Below, one piece after another: positions 30,983 through 40,715 of a stretch of 64,000 bases of DNA. This DNA is from Marinobacter nauticus (GTDB taxonomy: Bacteria > Pseudomonadota > Gammaproteobacteria > Pseudomonadales > Oleiphilaceae): contig NZ_RBJB01000005.1 of NCBI RefSeq assembly GCF_003634635.1, positions 1 through 64,000 on the forward strand, read 5' to 3'. The position numbers and the translations under genes were made by a program. Numbering within the stretch: position 1 is the stretch's first letter; each line of letters starts with the position of its first letter. The notes beneath the pieces were generated by a model that was not told where the DNA came from, searched no databases, and was given only the letters and a program-made list of their open reading frames with translations.

Positions 30983-32140
30983 ATGTTTGAACTCGTTGAT
31001 AATGTTCAGCAGAACGCAGTTATCAAGGTCGTCGGTGTTGGCGGTGGCGGTGGCAACGCCGTTCGTCACATGCTCAACAGCGACGTGGAAGGCGTTGAAT
31101 TTATCTGCGCCAACACAGATGCCCAGGCCCTGAAGGACCTGGACGCACGTCAGATTATTCAGCTGGGTGGCAACATCACCAAAGGCCTGGGTGCGGGTGC
31201 CAATCCGGAAGTCGGTCGCCAGTCTGCACTGGAAGACCGTGACCGTATTGCCGAAGCTCTGAGCGGCTCCGATATGGTGTTCATCACCGCCGGCATGGGT
31301 GGCGGTACCGGTACCGGAGCAGCCCCCGTGGTTGCTGAAGTTGCCCGTGAGCTGGGTATCCTGACGGTTGCGGTGGTTACCAAGCCGTTCCAGTTTGAAG
31401 GCGGCAAGCGCATGAGCGTGGCTGAAGCCGGTCTGAAGGAACTGGAAGAGAGCGTTGACTCCCTGATTACCATTCCCAATGAAAAGCTGTTGGCAGTCAT
31501 GGGCAAGAAAACCAGCCTGCTGGATGCCTTTGCCTCCGCCAATGATGTGTTGCTGGGTGCGGTTCAGGGCATTGCTGACCTGATTACCCGCAACGGTATG
31601 ATCAACGTCGACTTTGCCGACGTGAAAACGGTTATGTCCGAGATGGGCATGGCGATGATGGGTACCGGTCGCGCCACCGGCGAGAATCGTGCCCGTGAAG
31701 CTGCAGAAGCCGCGGTTCGCAGCCCGCTGCTCGAAGATATCAACCTGCAGGGTGCCAAGGGTATTCTGGTCAATATCACCGCTGGTATGGACCTGAACCT
31801 GGGCGAGTTCTCCGAAGTGGGCGACATTGTGCGCGAATTCGCGTCCGATTCAGCCACTGTGGTGGTCGGCACTGTGATCGATCCGGAAATGACCGACGAG
31901 CTCAAGGTTACTGTTGTGGCGACTGGCCTGGGTGGCGAGCGCGAGAAGCCGACCAAGGTGGTGGACAACACCCGTACCCTCGATGGCAAGACCGATTACA
32001 ACCAGCTGGATCGCCCGGCCGTGTTGCGTCGTCGTGCGGTTGCCCAGGGTAATGTGGCGCTGGATCAGAGCAAAGAAAGCGAAGAGCAGGGTGTGGACTA
32101 TCTCGATATTCCCGCATTCCTTCGCCGGCAGGCTGATTGA
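30983..32140 (+). CDS. ftsZ: cell division protein FtsZ
   Basis: 385-residue tubulin-like GTPase forming the division ring. VVGVGGGGGNAV and the tubulin signature GGGTGTGAAPVVAEVA are intact, with NVDFADVKTVMS in the T7 region. The variable linker leads to the C-terminal conserved tail VDYLDIPAFLRRQAD, which binds FtsA and ZipA. An upstream in-frame extension to 30932 is discounted; GGAGTAGGGG precedes ATG 30983. Last gene of the dcw cluster. Confidence 0.98.
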   Translation: MFELVDNVQQNAVIKVVGVGGGGGNAVRHMLNSDVEGVEFICANTDAQALKDLDARQIIQLGGNITKGLGAGANPEVGRQSALEDRDRIAEALSGSDMVFITAGMGGGTGTGAAPVVAEVARELGILTVAVVTKPFQFEGGKRMSVAEAGLKELEESVDSLITIPNEKLLAVMGKKTSLLDAFASANDVLLGAVQGIADLITRNGMINVDFADVKTVMSEMGMAMMGTGRATGENRAREAAEAAVRSPLLEDINLQGAKGILVNITAGMDLNLGEFSEVGDIVREFASDSATVVVGTVIDPEMTDELKVTVVATGLGGEREKPTKVVDNTRTLDGKTDYNQLDRPAVLRRRAVAQGNVALDQSKESEEQGVDYLDIPAFLRRQAD

Positions 32141-32227
32141 TAATCTGTTTCAACCGTGGCAGAGCTGGCTTTACTGTCAATCAGAAAGCACAAGCTTCCG
32201 CCTAAGTTGAACTGATATGCCATAGCT

Positions 32228-32259
32228 CATGACTATTGCAAAAGTTAAGTAAAGTCATG
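32228..32259. repeat. inverted repeat upstream of lpxC
   Basis: CATGACT (32228-32234) and AGTCATG (32253-32259), 7-bp perfect arms, 18-base spacer. One of two hairpin-capable elements in the 210-base ftsZ-lpxC gap. Confidence 0.4.
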
Positions 32260-32289
32260 TTGGTTAAATGGTACTCAGTCTTGAATTCT

Positions 32290-32331
32290 GATATTCTCCG
32301 GGCAGTTTTTTGCTCAGAATATCGACTTTTT
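32290..32331 (+). terminator. hairpin with T-run just before lpxC
   Basis: GATATTCT (32290-32297) pairs with AGAATATC (32316-32323), with a possible inner GCA/TGC pairing, followed by GACTTTTT. It is terminator-like but AU-rich, and lies only 20 bases before the lpxC start, so it may be a weak ftsZ terminator or an lpxC leader element. Confidence 0.5.
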
Positions 32332-32350
32332 GTGACGGAATAATGAACCG

Positions 32351-33265
32351 ATGATCAGACAACGGACACTCAAAAACACCATCCGCGCGACCGGTGTTGG
32401 CCTGCATTCCGGGGAAAAGGTATACCTGACCCTGAAGCCAGCACCCGTCGACACGGGGATCATCTTCCGCCGCACGGACCTCGACCCGATGGTCGAAATC
32501 CGTGCCTGTGCGGAGAATGTGGGTGAGACCATGCTGTCCACGACGCTGGTAAAAGACGGTGTCCGTGTGGCGACGGTAGAGCATCTGCTCTCCGCCATGG
32601 CTGGTCTCGGCATCGACAACTGTTTTGTCGAGCTCAGCGCTGCAGAAGTGCCGATCATGGATGGCTCTGCCGGGCCGTTCGTGTTCCTGCTTCAGTCTGC
32701 CGGTATCTCCGAGCAGGAAGCGGCCAAGCGTTTTATCCGCATCAAGCGCGAAGTCACTGTGGAAGAGGGCGACAAAAAAGCCACCTTCCTGCCGTTCGAA
32801 GGCTTCAAGGTGAGCTTCGGGATTGATTTTGATCACCCGGTCTTCAAGGGCCGTGCCCAGACAGCGACCGTGGACTTTTCCAGCACCTCCTTTGTGAAGG
32901 AAGTGTCCCGCGCCAGAACCTTCGGGTTCATGCGTGATATCGAAAAGCTGCGAGCGATGAACCTGGCACTGGGTGGCAGCGTGGATAATGCGATTGTGGT
33001 GGACGACTACAAGATCCTCAATGAGGACGGTCTCCGCTACGATGACGAGTTCGTCAAGCACAAGGTACTGGATGCCATCGGCGATCTCTATCTGTTGGGC
33101 AACAGCCTGATTGGTGAGTTCCGTGGTATCAAATCAGGTCACGACCTGAACAACAAGCTGCTGCGCAAGCTCAGGGCAGAAGAAGATGCATGGGAAGTAG
33201 TGACCTTCGATGATGAAGCCACTGCGCCTATCTCTTACATGAAACCTGTGCTGGCGGCGGGTTAA
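32351..33265 (+). CDS. lpxC: UDP-3-O-acyl-N-acetylglucosamine deacetylase
   Basis: 304-residue zinc amidase catalysing the committed step of lipid A synthesis. Zinc ligands H78 (VEHLLSAM), H237 and D241 ([10 protein letters not shown]), with general acid H264 (SGHDLNNK). Length equals E. coli (305). It follows ftsZ, the usual gammaproteobacterial order. In enterobacteria the protein is degraded by FtsH; the C-terminus here ([13 protein letters not shown]) retains the hydrophobic Ala-rich end used for that. Confidence 0.97.
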   Translation: MIRQRTLKNTIRATGVGLHSGEKVYLTLKPAPVDTGIIFRRTDLDPMVEIRACAENVGETMLSTTLVKDGVRVATVEHLLSAMAGLGIDNCFVELSAAEVPIMDGSAGPFVFLLQSAGISEQEAAKRFIRIKREVTVEEGDKKATFLPFEGFKVSFGIDFDHPVFKGRAQTATVDFSSTSFVKEVSRARTFGFMRDIEKLRAMNLALGGSVDNAIVVDDYKILNEDGLRYDDEFVKHKVLDAIGDLYLLGNSLIGEFRGIKSGHDLNNKLLRKLRAEEDAWEVVTFDDEATAPISYMKPVLAAG

Positions 33266-33276
33266 GGCGGGAAGCC

Positions 33277-33726
33277 TTAATCCCGGACGTGGCTGGCGAG
33301 TTTTTCGAGAACCTCGCGTAGAGCTTTATCCTTCGTGTGCCCGGCTTCCTCCTGGAGGAGCCGGGCATTTTCTTTGCTGAGCGGCTCTTTTACCGGTTTG
33401 CGTCGGCTGGCGAATCTGGGTGGGCTGACCTTGATTCTGACCTTCCAGACGTAGCGGAACAGTTCATTCTCCCTCAGTGCCGACATGATCTCGTGCTGGC
33501 GGAAGCGCAGTCGCGTGGCTTTGCTCGCGTTATCAGTGGACAGCACCAGTTCCCCCTCCCGGCAGCTGACAAATCGGGTACCCTCGGACAGTTCTGCGGG
33601 AATGGCCGCGAGTACCAGTTGTTCGGCCTGCAGGTGCAGTTCGGCTTTGGACATCAGCTCTTTCAGCGTATTGTTGCCAGCCGATCCTTTGCCGAAGATC
33701 ATTTTTTGATCATTTTTTTCCGTCAT
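33277..33726 (-). CDS. dciA: DciA-like DnaB helicase loader (DUF721)
   Basis: 149-residue DUF721 protein. The KH-like N-terminal domain (about 18-110) shows the WKVRI and basic strand pattern; the C-terminal third is charged and probably disordered. DciA is the ancestral loader/operator of the replicative helicase in bacteria lacking DnaC. Position between lpxC and secA on the opposite strand is where it lies in pseudomonads. Call is from family pattern and synteny; sequence conservation is low. Confidence 0.78.
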   Translation of the reverse strand: MTEKNDQKMIFGKGSAGNNTLKELMSKAELHLQAEQLVLAAIPAELSEGTRFVSCREGELVLSTDNASKATRLRFRQHEIMSALRENELFRYVWKVRIKVSPPRFASRRKPVKEPLSKENARLLQEEAGHTKDKALREVLEKLASHVRD

Positions 33727-33957
33727 GGTCGCTTTTTTCTCGACGAGCCTGTTTACGATTGGTTACACTTCGGCACGCTTTGTGCGTAGCGCCATTGTTA
33801 CTCTCGTTTTACATTGTCACGAGTGAGAGAGTCTACCGGGCGCTGCGATTATTCAGTACGTAGTTGTTGCCAAGGATAGCAGACCCGCTCGGAATATTTC
33901 CGGGTCGCAGCACTACAGGGATACGGTTGCGGCTCAACAATGAAACCGAAAGACGAT

Positions 33958-34896
33958 ATGAACGTAATTTTCGTAGGCAAACGTCACGGTCAGTCCAGGG
34001 CAATACCGCTGAATGGGCCGCTGTTGTGTGGCCTGGTCTTTCTGGTGTTGGCAACGCTGGCGGCAGCCGGATGGGCTGGCTACCAGATGGCGATCAGTCA
34101 GTTTGAAGCCCGGCAACCCACCGAGTCTGAGCTTGTGGCCGGCTGGAAAGAAAGGCTGCAAGATCAGAAGGACGAAGTCGCCCGGGTTCGTGAGAACGTG
34201 CAGCAGCAGATTGATGCGCTGACCCTTCGGCTGGGCCAGATTCAGGGTCGTCTGCTACGCCTGGATGCGCTCGGCCAGCGATTCGTGGAAACCGGCATGG
34301 TCGCCAGCGATGAATTCAATTTTGACAAGCCGGCAGCGGTTGGTGGTCCAGAAGAAGATGCGCTACCCGGGGATTCCTACACGGCTCCCGAGCTGACGGA
34401 CATGATCAATCAGCTGGAACAGCAGATCAACGATCGCGAAAAGCAACTGCGCCTGCTCGATAAAGTCGCTTCCCGCAAAAAGCTGGAAGATGAGCTCTAT
34501 GTGCAGGGGCGGCCGATCACCTGGGGCTGGCTCTCGTCCAAATACGGATACCGCTCGGATCCTTTTACCGGAAAACGTACCTGGCATGCCGGTGTTGATC
34601 TGGCAGGCAAGGAAGGCAGCGATATTATTGCCGTGGCGGCTGGTGTTGTAACCTGGGCGGACGAGCGCTATGGCTACGGAAATCTGGTTGAAATCGACCA
34701 TGGCGACGGCCTGGTTACCCGTTATGCCCATGCCAAGAGCATCAAGGTTAAGGTTGGGGATGTGGTGCAGAAAAGCCAGGTTGTTGCACTGATGGGCAGC
34801 ACCGGCCGGTCCACCGGCCCCCACGTGCATTTTGAAGTTATCCGCAATGGTAAATCCGAAAATCCCGTGAAATACATCCAGCGCGCAAGCCGCTGA
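33958..34896 (+). CDS. M23-family peptidase, membrane-anchored
   Basis: 312 residues: short cytoplasmic tail, one membrane helix (about 20-40), a periplasmic coiled coil (about 60-110 and 145-175), then a LytM/M23 domain. The zinc site is complete: HAGVDLAG (H-x3-D) and HVHFEV (H-x-H). So it can be an active peptidoglycan endopeptidase, unlike degenerate LytM activators such as EnvC. ATG 33940 would add six residues; neither start has a strong ribosome-binding site. It sits between dciA and secA as in Pseudomonas. Confidence 0.9.
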   Translation: MNVIFVGKRHGQSRAIPLNGPLLCGLVFLVLATLAAAGWAGYQMAISQFEARQPTESELVAGWKERLQDQKDEVARVRENVQQQIDALTLRLGQIQGRLLRLDALGQRFVETGMVASDEFNFDKPAAVGGPEEDALPGDSYTAPELTDMINQLEQQINDREKQLRLLDKVASRKKLEDELYVQGRPITWGWLSSKYGYRSDPFTGKRTWHAGVDLAGKEGSDIIAVAAGVVTWADERYGYGNLVEIDHGDGLVTRYAHAKSIKVKVGDVVQKSQVVALMGSTGRSTGPHVHFEVIRNGKSENPVKYIQRASR

Positions 34897-34920
34897 TTCC
34901 ATTCCCGTGAACCCCGCCTT

Positions 34921-34948
34921 TTGTCCTGTCGCCAAATAAGGTTAGAAT
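34921..34948 (+). promoter_or_regulatory. candidate secA promoter
   Basis: TTGTCC (34921-34926), 16-bp spacer, TAGAAT (34943-34948), 38 bases before the secA start. Confidence 0.5.
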
Positions 34949-34985
34949 GCCGGCTTCCTCCGTTTAACTGAAGAAGCAGTGGTCT

Positions 34986-37724
34986 ATGTTCACAAAGCTT
35001 GCAACCAAGATGTTCGGCAGTAAGAACGCCAGAGAAATCAAGAGGATGCGCAAAGTTGTCACGCGCATCAATGAACTTGAGGAACAGTTTGGCGCATTGT
35101 CTGACACCGAGTTGCAAGGCAAGACCGCTGAGTTCCGGCGCAGACTTGATGAAGGTGAAGCGCTGGACAGCCTGCTGCCTGAAGTGTTTGCCACAGTGCG
35201 GGAGGCCAGCCGCCGGGTGATGGGCATGCGCCACTACGATGTCCAGCTCATCGGGGGCATGACCCTGCATGAAGGTCGAATCGCCGAAATGAAGACCGGT
35301 GAAGGGAAAACTCTGGTGGCTACCGCCGCGGTCTACCTGAATGCGCTTCCCGGTAAAGGCGTGCACGTGGTAACCGTGAACGATTACCTGGCTCGCCGTG
35401 ACGCCGAATGGATGGGCAAACTTTACCGTTTCCTCGGCATGCAGGTGGGAGTGGTGGCGTCGGGCCAGCCGCCGGAAGAAAAGCGTGCAGCCTATCAGGC
35501 CGATATCACCTATGGCACCAATAACGAGTTCGGTTTCGACTATCTGCGCGACAACATGGCCTTCAGCATTGAGGACAAGGTTCAGCGCGGTCTTAACTTT
35601 GCCATTGTCGATGAAGTCGATTCCATCCTGATCGACGAGGCCCGTACCCCGCTCATTATTTCCGGTGCCGCTGAGGATTCTTCCAAACTGTATCAGGCCG
35701 TCAATGCTCTGGTGCCGAGTCTTGAGAAAGGCGAGGTGAGCGAGGAAGGTGAATCCTCCGGTGACTTCACCATTGATGAGAAATCCCGTCAGGTTGAACT
35801 GACCGAATCCGGTCATGAGAAGGTTGAAGATCTGCTGCTTGGTCAGGGCCTGCTGAAGGAGGGTGAAAGCCTGTATTCGGCCGCCAACCTGAGCTTGCTG
35901 CACCATGTGCACTCGGCGCTCCGAGCCCATCACCTGTTCCAGAAAGACGTGGATTACATTGTCCAGGGCGGTCAGGTGGTGATCGTAGATGAACACACTG
36001 GCCGGACCATGCCCGGACGCCGGTGGAGCGAAGGTCTGCATCAGGCGATTGAAGCAAAAGAAGGGCTCAAGATTCAGGCCGAAAGCCAGACGCTGGCGTC
36101 GACGACCTTCCAGAACTATTTCCGTCTCTATGACAAGCTGGCCGGTATGACCGGTACCGCCGATACCGAAGCATTCGAATTCCGCCAGATCTACGGCCTG
36201 GACGTGGTGGTTATTCCGCCGAACAAGCCTATTCAGCGGATTGATTACAACGACCTGGTGTACCTGACCCAGGAAGAGAAATTCCACGCTATCATCGATG
36301 AAATCAAGGATGTGACCGCAGAAGGCCGGCCCATTCTGGTGGGCACCGCGTCCATCGAAGCCTCCGAACTTCTGTCCATGCTGCTGAAGAAGGCACGCAT
36401 TGACCATAAGATCCTGAACGCCAAACAGCACGAATCGGAAGCCTTGATTATTGCCCAGGCAGGGCGGCCGGGTGCCGTTACCATTGCTACCAATATGGCG
36501 GGTCGGGGTACCGATATTGTCCTCGGTGGCAACTGGGAGTACGAAGTTGCGGCCCTGGATAATCCCTCGGAAGAAGAAGTGGCTCGCATGAAGGCGGAGT
36601 GGACTGAGCGCCACAACCAGGTACTGGACGCCGGTGGCCTGCACATCATCGGTACCGAGCGCCACGAGTCCCGCCGGATTGATAACCAGCTCCGTGGTCG
36701 TGCCGGTCGTCAAGGGGATCCGGGCTCTTCCCGATTCTTCCTCTCGCTGGAGGACAACCTGATGCGGATCTTTGCGCCGGAGCGCGTGAAGAATCTGATG
36801 CAGGCCATGGGCATGAAGAAAGGTGAAGCCATCGAGCACCGGATGGTCACCAATGCCATTGAAAAGTCGCAGCGCAAGGTCGAAGGCCGCAACTTCGATA
36901 TGCGTAAAACGCTGCTTGAATACGACGATGTCGCCAACGATCAGCGTACGGTCATCTACGAGCAGCGCAACGAGGTGATGGCGTCCAACGACATTTCCGA
37001 GATGATCGATACGATTCGCGAAGACGTCGTGGATTCGGTGGTCAGTGACTTTATTCCGCCGCAAAGCATGCCCGAACAGTGGGATGTGCAGGGGCTGGAG
37101 GCTCAGTTGCAGTCCGAGATGGCGATTGAGCTGCCCATCCAGCAGTGGCTGAAGGACGACAATAAACTGTATGAAGACAATCTTCGCCAGAAGATTCTCG
37201 ATGCCATTGTGGCTGAGTACAAGGCCAAGGAAGAAGTGGCCGGTTCCGAAGCCATGCGCAAGTTTGAGAAGCAGGTGTTCCTGCAGGTGCTGGATACCCT
37301 GTGGAAGGAGCATTTGTCCAACATGGATCACCTGCGCCGGGGTATCCATCTGCGTGGCTACGCTCAGAAGAACCCGAAGCAGGAATACAAGCGCGAGGCG
37401 TTTAACCTGTTCGAAACCATGCTCGATACCATGAAGCGTGACGTTACCCGGGTTTTGTGCCATGTGCGGGTTCAGAGCCAGGAGGAAATGGCGGAAATCG
37501 AACGTCGACGCAAGGAAGAGCTGGAGCGGGAAATGGCGCGCGCCAAACTCCGCCACGAGCAGGCCAGTGCTGCCCAGGCAGAAGGTGAGGGTGACGATGG
37601 CCAGCAGGCCCAGCAGGCAACCCCGGAGACCTTTGTCCGCCAGGAGCGCAAGGTCGGTCGTAACGAGCCTTGCCCCTGCGGGTCTGGCAAAAAGTACAAG
37701 CAATGCTGCGGAAAGGTGAGCTGA
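34986..37724 (+). CDS. secA: preprotein translocase ATPase SecA
   Basis: 912-residue motor that drives proteins through SecYEG. Walker [12 protein letters not shown] near residue 103, Walker B region [20 protein letters not shown], nucleotide-binding domain 2 with [14 protein letters not shown], helical scaffold, and the zinc-binding tail [13 protein letters not shown] that binds SecB. No secM-like leader gene is present upstream. A long minus-strand open frame across this gene is a shadow. Confidence 0.98.
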   Translation: MFTKLATKMFGSKNAREIKRMRKVVTRINELEEQFGALSDTELQGKTAEFRRRLDEGEALDSLLPEVFATVREASRRVMGMRHYDVQLIGGMTLHEGRIAEMKTGEGKTLVATAAVYLNALPGKGVHVVTVNDYLARRDAEWMGKLYRFLGMQVGVVASGQPPEEKRAAYQADITYGTNNEFGFDYLRDNMAFSIEDKVQRGLNFAIVDEVDSILIDEARTPLIISGAAEDSSKLYQAVNALVPSLEKGEVSEEGESSGDFTIDEKSRQVELTESGHEKVEDLLLGQGLLKEGESLYSAANLSLLHHVHSALRAHHLFQKDVDYIVQGGQVVIVDEHTGRTMPGRRWSEGLHQAIEAKEGLKIQAESQTLASTTFQNYFRLYDKLAGMTGTADTEAFEFRQIYGLDVVVIPPNKPIQRIDYNDLVYLTQEEKFHAIIDEIKDVTAEGRPILVGTASIEASELLSMLLKKARIDHKILNAKQHESEALIIAQAGRPGAVTIATNMAGRGTDIVLGGNWEYEVAALDNPSEEEVARMKAEWTERHNQVLDAGGLHIIGTERHESRRIDNQLRGRAGRQGDPGSSRFFLSLEDNLMRIFAPERVKNLMQAMGMKKGEAIEHRMVTNAIEKSQRKVEGRNFDMRKTLLEYDDVANDQRTVIYEQRNEVMASNDISEMIDTIREDVVDSVVSDFIPPQSMPEQWDVQGLEAQLQSEMAIELPIQQWLKDDNKLYEDNLRQKILDAIVAEYKAKEEVAGSEAMRKFEKQVFLQVLDTLWKEHLSNMDHLRRGIHLRGYAQKNPKQEYKREAFNLFETMLDTMKRDVTRVLCHVRVQSQEEMAEIERRRKEELEREMARAKLRHEQASAAQAEGEGDDGQQAQQATPETFVRQERKVGRNEPCPCGSGKKYKQCCGKVS

Positions 37725-37748
37725 TCAGCCACTGAGTAGCCGGAAACC

Positions 37749-37789
37749 AGAACCCGCAATTCGCCAGTGCGCTGGCGCTTGCGGGTTCT
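37749..37789 (+). terminator. bipartite hairpin after secA
   Basis: Outer stem AGAACCCGCAA (37749-37759)/TTGCGGGTTCT (37779-37789), 11 bp, and inner stem CGCCAG (37762-37767)/CTGGCG (37772-37777) with TGCG loop. The T-tract is weak (GTCGTTT), so termination may be partial. Confidence 0.65.
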
Positions 37790-37825
37790 GTCGTTTGAAG
37801 ATCAGGAAAATTCAAGGAGACAGGC

Positions 37826-39043
37826 ATGGCGGTAGGTCCAGGAACCTTACCCGATTTCTTCCCGGTGGCGGGAATCAAGCTGGGCATAGCCAGTGCGGGG
37901 ATCAAAAAGCCCGGCAGAAAAGACATCGTGGTGTTTGAACTGGCGCCGGAAACCCGGGTAGCGGGTATTTTTACCCGCAACCAGTTCTGTGCGGCTCCAG
38001 TGGTCCTCAGTCGCCGCCACCTGTCCCAGGATGCTCCGCGCTATCTGTTGATCAATACCGGCAATGCCAACGCCGGTACCGGCGAACGGGGCCTGACGGA
38101 CGCCGCGGCCTGCTGCGAGGCGCTGGCGAAAGAGGCGGGCATTTCTGCCAGCCAGGTATTGCCGTTCTCTACCGGGGTGATTGGCGAGCCATTGCCGGTC
38201 GCCAAGATCGTCAGTGCGCTGCCGGAGGCTCTGGCCGACACCCGGGAAGACCGCTGGGCAGAGGCGGCATCCGGCATCATGACCACCGATACCCGCCCTA
38301 AAGGCGCGTCGCGGCAGCTGGATCTGGATGGCCATCGGGTGACCATTTCCGGAATCAGCAAGGGCGCGGGCATGATTCGCCCCAACATGGCCACCATGCT
38401 CGGCTTCATCGCTACCGATGCCCGTCTTGCGCCGGAGGTACTGCAAACGCTGGCTTCTGAGCTCGGCGAGAAGTCGTTCAACCGCATTACCATTGACGGC
38501 GACACCTCCACCAACGATGCCTGCATGCTGATGGCCAGTGGCCAGTATGGCGGGCCTGAGATTACCGCCGACAGCCCGCTGCTGCCGGAACTGCGGGCGG
38601 CCTTGCAGGACGTGTACCTGGAGCTGGCCCACGCCATTGTCCGGGATGGCGAGGGGGCTACCAAATTCGTCACCATTGATGTCAGCGGCGCAGCCAGCCA
38701 GCAAGAAGCGCTTGATGTAGCCTATACCGTGGCGCACTCCCCGCTGGTGAAAACCGCCCTGTTTGCGTCAGACCCGAACTGGGGGCGTATCCTGGCGGCC
38801 GTTGGTCGTGCCGGTGTGGAGAATCTGGACCTCAATGCCCTTGAAATCTACCTGGGCGATGTCTGCCTGGTGCGCAACGGTGGCCGTGCCGACGACTACT
38901 CCGAGGCTCGGGGTCAGGCGGTGATGGATCAGGAAGAGATCACTATTGCGATTGATCTGAAACGGGGCAATGTCCGGGAAACGGTCTGGACCTGTGATTT
39001 TTCCCATGATTACGTGACCATCAATGCCGAATACCGTACCTGA
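37826..39043 (+). CDS. argJ: bifunctional ornithine acetyltransferase / N-acetylglutamate synthase
   Basis: 405-residue Ntn-type enzyme that recycles the acetyl group from N-acetylornithine to glutamate in arginine synthesis. Self-cleavage occurs at the Ala-Thr bond in PNMATMLGFIATD (Thr nucleophile); the NTGNANAGTG and GDTSTNDACML blocks are conserved. GGAGACAGG precedes the ATG. Overlaps the Nudix gene by 20 bases. Possibly monofunctional; the sequence alone does not tell. Confidence 0.96.
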   Translation: MAVGPGTLPDFFPVAGIKLGIASAGIKKPGRKDIVVFELAPETRVAGIFTRNQFCAAPVVLSRRHLSQDAPRYLLINTGNANAGTGERGLTDAAACCEALAKEAGISASQVLPFSTGVIGEPLPVAKIVSALPEALADTREDRWAEAASGIMTTDTRPKGASRQLDLDGHRVTISGISKGAGMIRPNMATMLGFIATDARLAPEVLQTLASELGEKSFNRITIDGDTSTNDACMLMASGQYGGPEITADSPLLPELRAALQDVYLELAHAIVRDGEGATKFVTIDVSGAASQQEALDVAYTVAHSPLVKTALFASDPNWGRILAAVGRAGVENLDLNALEIYLGDVCLVRNGGRADDYSEARGQAVMDQEEITIAIDLKRGNVRETVWTCDFSHDYVTINAEYRT

Positions 39044-40013
39044 GTCTGTCGAGGGTCTTTCCGCTAACCGTAAGACTGTTCATGTAGCGGTGGGCGTGAT
39101 CGTTCGCGATGGTCGTGTCCTGATTGCAAGGCGCCCGGACACAGCCCATCAGGGCGGTTTGCTGGAGTTTCCGGGTGGTAAGGTCGAGCCCGGAGAAACC
39201 GTCCAGCAGGCACTGTGTCGGGAAATCGCCGAAGAGACCGGGCTGGTTCTGACTGAGGACAGCCTGGAGCCGGTGATTGGCATACGTCACGACTACGGCG
39301 ACAAGTGTGTGTTTCTTGATGTCTGGTCAAGCCACTCGGCTCAGGGCGAGCCAGAGGGTAAAGAAGGTCAGCCGGTCAGCTGGCTGGCTCCTGAGGCGCT
39401 CAAGGACGAAGAGTTTCCTGCCGCTAACCGGCCCATCATCAGGGCGCTGCGATTGCCCCATCGGCTGGCGGTTACCGGAACAATTGAGGATGCGCCGGCA
39501 GGCCTGGCCAGACTCGGTGCCGCTCTCGACCGGGGGCAGCCGGATTCACTGGTGGTGCTTCGCGCTCCGACCCTCTCAGGGGCTGCGTACCTTGAGCTGG
39601 CCGAAGCGGCTCTGGGCGGGTGCCGGGAAAGGGGCGTCGGGTTGATTCTGCATGGGGCAGCAGACCTGTGTCGGGCCGTTCCAGATGTCCAGGGCGTTCA
39701 CCTGCCCTGGCGCGAGGCGCAGCAGTATTCAGAACGCCCTTTCAGCGACGATTACTGGTTGGGTGTGTCCTGCCATAGTGCTGAGCAATTGCGCCATGCA
39801 GAGCGCCTGGGGGCGGATTACGTGGTCCTGGGAAATGTACTGGAGACGCCCAGCCATCCGGGGCAGCCCGGAATCGGGTGGGCTGCTTTTCAGGCGTTGG
39901 CCGCAACGGCAAATGTGCCGGTTTACGGTATCGGAGGTCTCGGACCTGAGCACCAGTCCCGGGCCCGCGCGCTTGGTGGCCAGGGCGTGGCTGGTATCGG
40001 TTTCTGGTGGTAG
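39024..40013 (+). CDS. mutT: Nudix hydrolase fused to ThiE/TenI-like domain
   Basis: 329 residues. N-terminal Nudix domain (about 18-145) with the Nudix box GGKVEPGETVQQALCREIAEE matching GX5EX7REUXEEXGU; this MutT-like part would hydrolyse 8-oxo-dGTP. The C-terminal half (about 155-329) is thiamine-phosphate-synthase-like, with GVHLPW, YVVLGNVLET and PVYGIGGLGPEHQSRA, but the usual pyrimidine-binding and phosphate-contact residues are altered (LILHGAADLC in place of the N-D motif). Known two-domain architecture in Pseudomonas relatives. Overlaps argJ. Confidence 0.92.
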   Translation: MPNTVPESVEGLSANRKTVHVAVGVIVRDGRVLIARRPDTAHQGGLLEFPGGKVEPGETVQQALCREIAEETGLVLTEDSLEPVIGIRHDYGDKCVFLDVWSSHSAQGEPEGKEGQPVSWLAPEALKDEEFPAANRPIIRALRLPHRLAVTGTIEDAPAGLARLGAALDRGQPDSLVVLRAPTLSGAAYLELAEAALGGCRERGVGLILHGAADLCRAVPDVQGVHLPWREAQQYSERPFSDDYWLGVSCHSAEQLRHAERLGADYVVLGNVLETPSHPGQPGIGWAAFQALAATANVPVYGIGGLGPEHQSRARALGGQGVAGIGFWW

Positions 40014-40100
40014 GCATCTGTGGCCCGGGGCGATTACGGATTTCAACCAGGCCCGGGCCATGCCAAAGTAACCTCTTCAACAGATCAATCGGAGTTTTCT

Positions 40101-40583
40101 GTGACAAAACTGACCCATCTGGATGACAAGGGTGAAGCCCGAATGGTGGATGTCACCGACAAAGCGGTGACGGAACGTGAGGCCAGAGCCGAAGCCTGTG
40201 TCCGGATGGCTCCGGAAACCCTGAGAATGATCCTGGAAGGTGAGCACCCCAAGGGGGATGTGCTGGCGACGGCCAGAATAGCAGGCATCATGGCTGCGAA
40301 ACGAACCCACGACCTGATTCCCCTGTGCCATGCGCTTAACCTGACCTCCGTGAAAGTCGAACTGAGGGCTGGCAATGATGGCGCCTCCGTGGCGATCGAG
40401 ACCCGGTGCAAACTGGCCGGTCAGACCGGTGTTGAAATGGAAGCGCTGACGGCCGCGAGTGTGGCCGCCCTGACCATTTACGATATGTGTAAGGCGGTCG
40501 ACAAAGGTATGGTGATCGATAATCTGCGTCTGCTTGAAAAGAAAGGCGGCCGCTCCGGCCACTGGCAGGCCCGGGAGCAATGA
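40101..40583 (+). CDS. moaC: cyclic pyranopterin monophosphate synthase
   Basis: 160-residue molybdenum-cofactor enzyme converting the MoaA product to cyclic pyranopterin monophosphate. Contains [37 protein letters not shown]-type block ([24 protein letters not shown]) and [19 protein letters not shown] 40101 with GGAG ten bases upstream is the start; a longer upstream frame is discounted. No moaA/moaB here, so it is separated from the rest of the pathway. Confidence 0.95.
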   Translation: MTKLTHLDDKGEARMVDVTDKAVTEREARAEACVRMAPETLRMILEGEHPKGDVLATARIAGIMAAKRTHDLIPLCHALNLTSVKVELRAGNDGASVAIETRCKLAGQTGVEMEALTAASVAALTIYDMCKAVDKGMVIDNLRLLEKKGGRSGHWQAREQ

Positions 40584-40640
40584 TCTGAAGCCTGGCGGCG
40601 ACCGTAACCTTTCGGGTACTGCATAATCCGGAGGGGAACT

Positions 40641-40680
40641 GTGTCGACACTACGCCAGGCAAGCAGCCGCATGATAGAAT
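40641..40680 (+). promoter_or_regulatory. candidate ribA promoter with upstream palindrome
   Basis: -10-like TAGAAT (40675-40680) ahead of ribA, no convincing -35. A perfect 10-bp palindrome GTGTCGACAC (40641-40650) lies about 37-46 bases before the expected start and could be a factor-binding site. No FMN riboswitch pattern is seen. Confidence 0.35.
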
Positions 40681-40715
40681 GCCCGCCCAATTTGTCCGAA
40701 CCACGAGGAAACACA

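Noticed and set aside
34896-34985. secM-type translational arrest leader ahead of secA
   Set aside because: No small secreted-peptide frame in this 90-base gap; M23 peptidase gene occupies the upstream position.
34722-37703. 993-codon open frame on the minus strand opposite secA
   Set aside because: It lies wholly across secA and the M23 gene end, has no recognisable domain or ribosome-binding site, and its His/Leu/Gly-rich composition is typical of an antisense shadow of a GC-rich gene.
40584-40715. FMN riboswitch upstream of ribA
   Set aside because: The conserved RFN-element blocks are absent.
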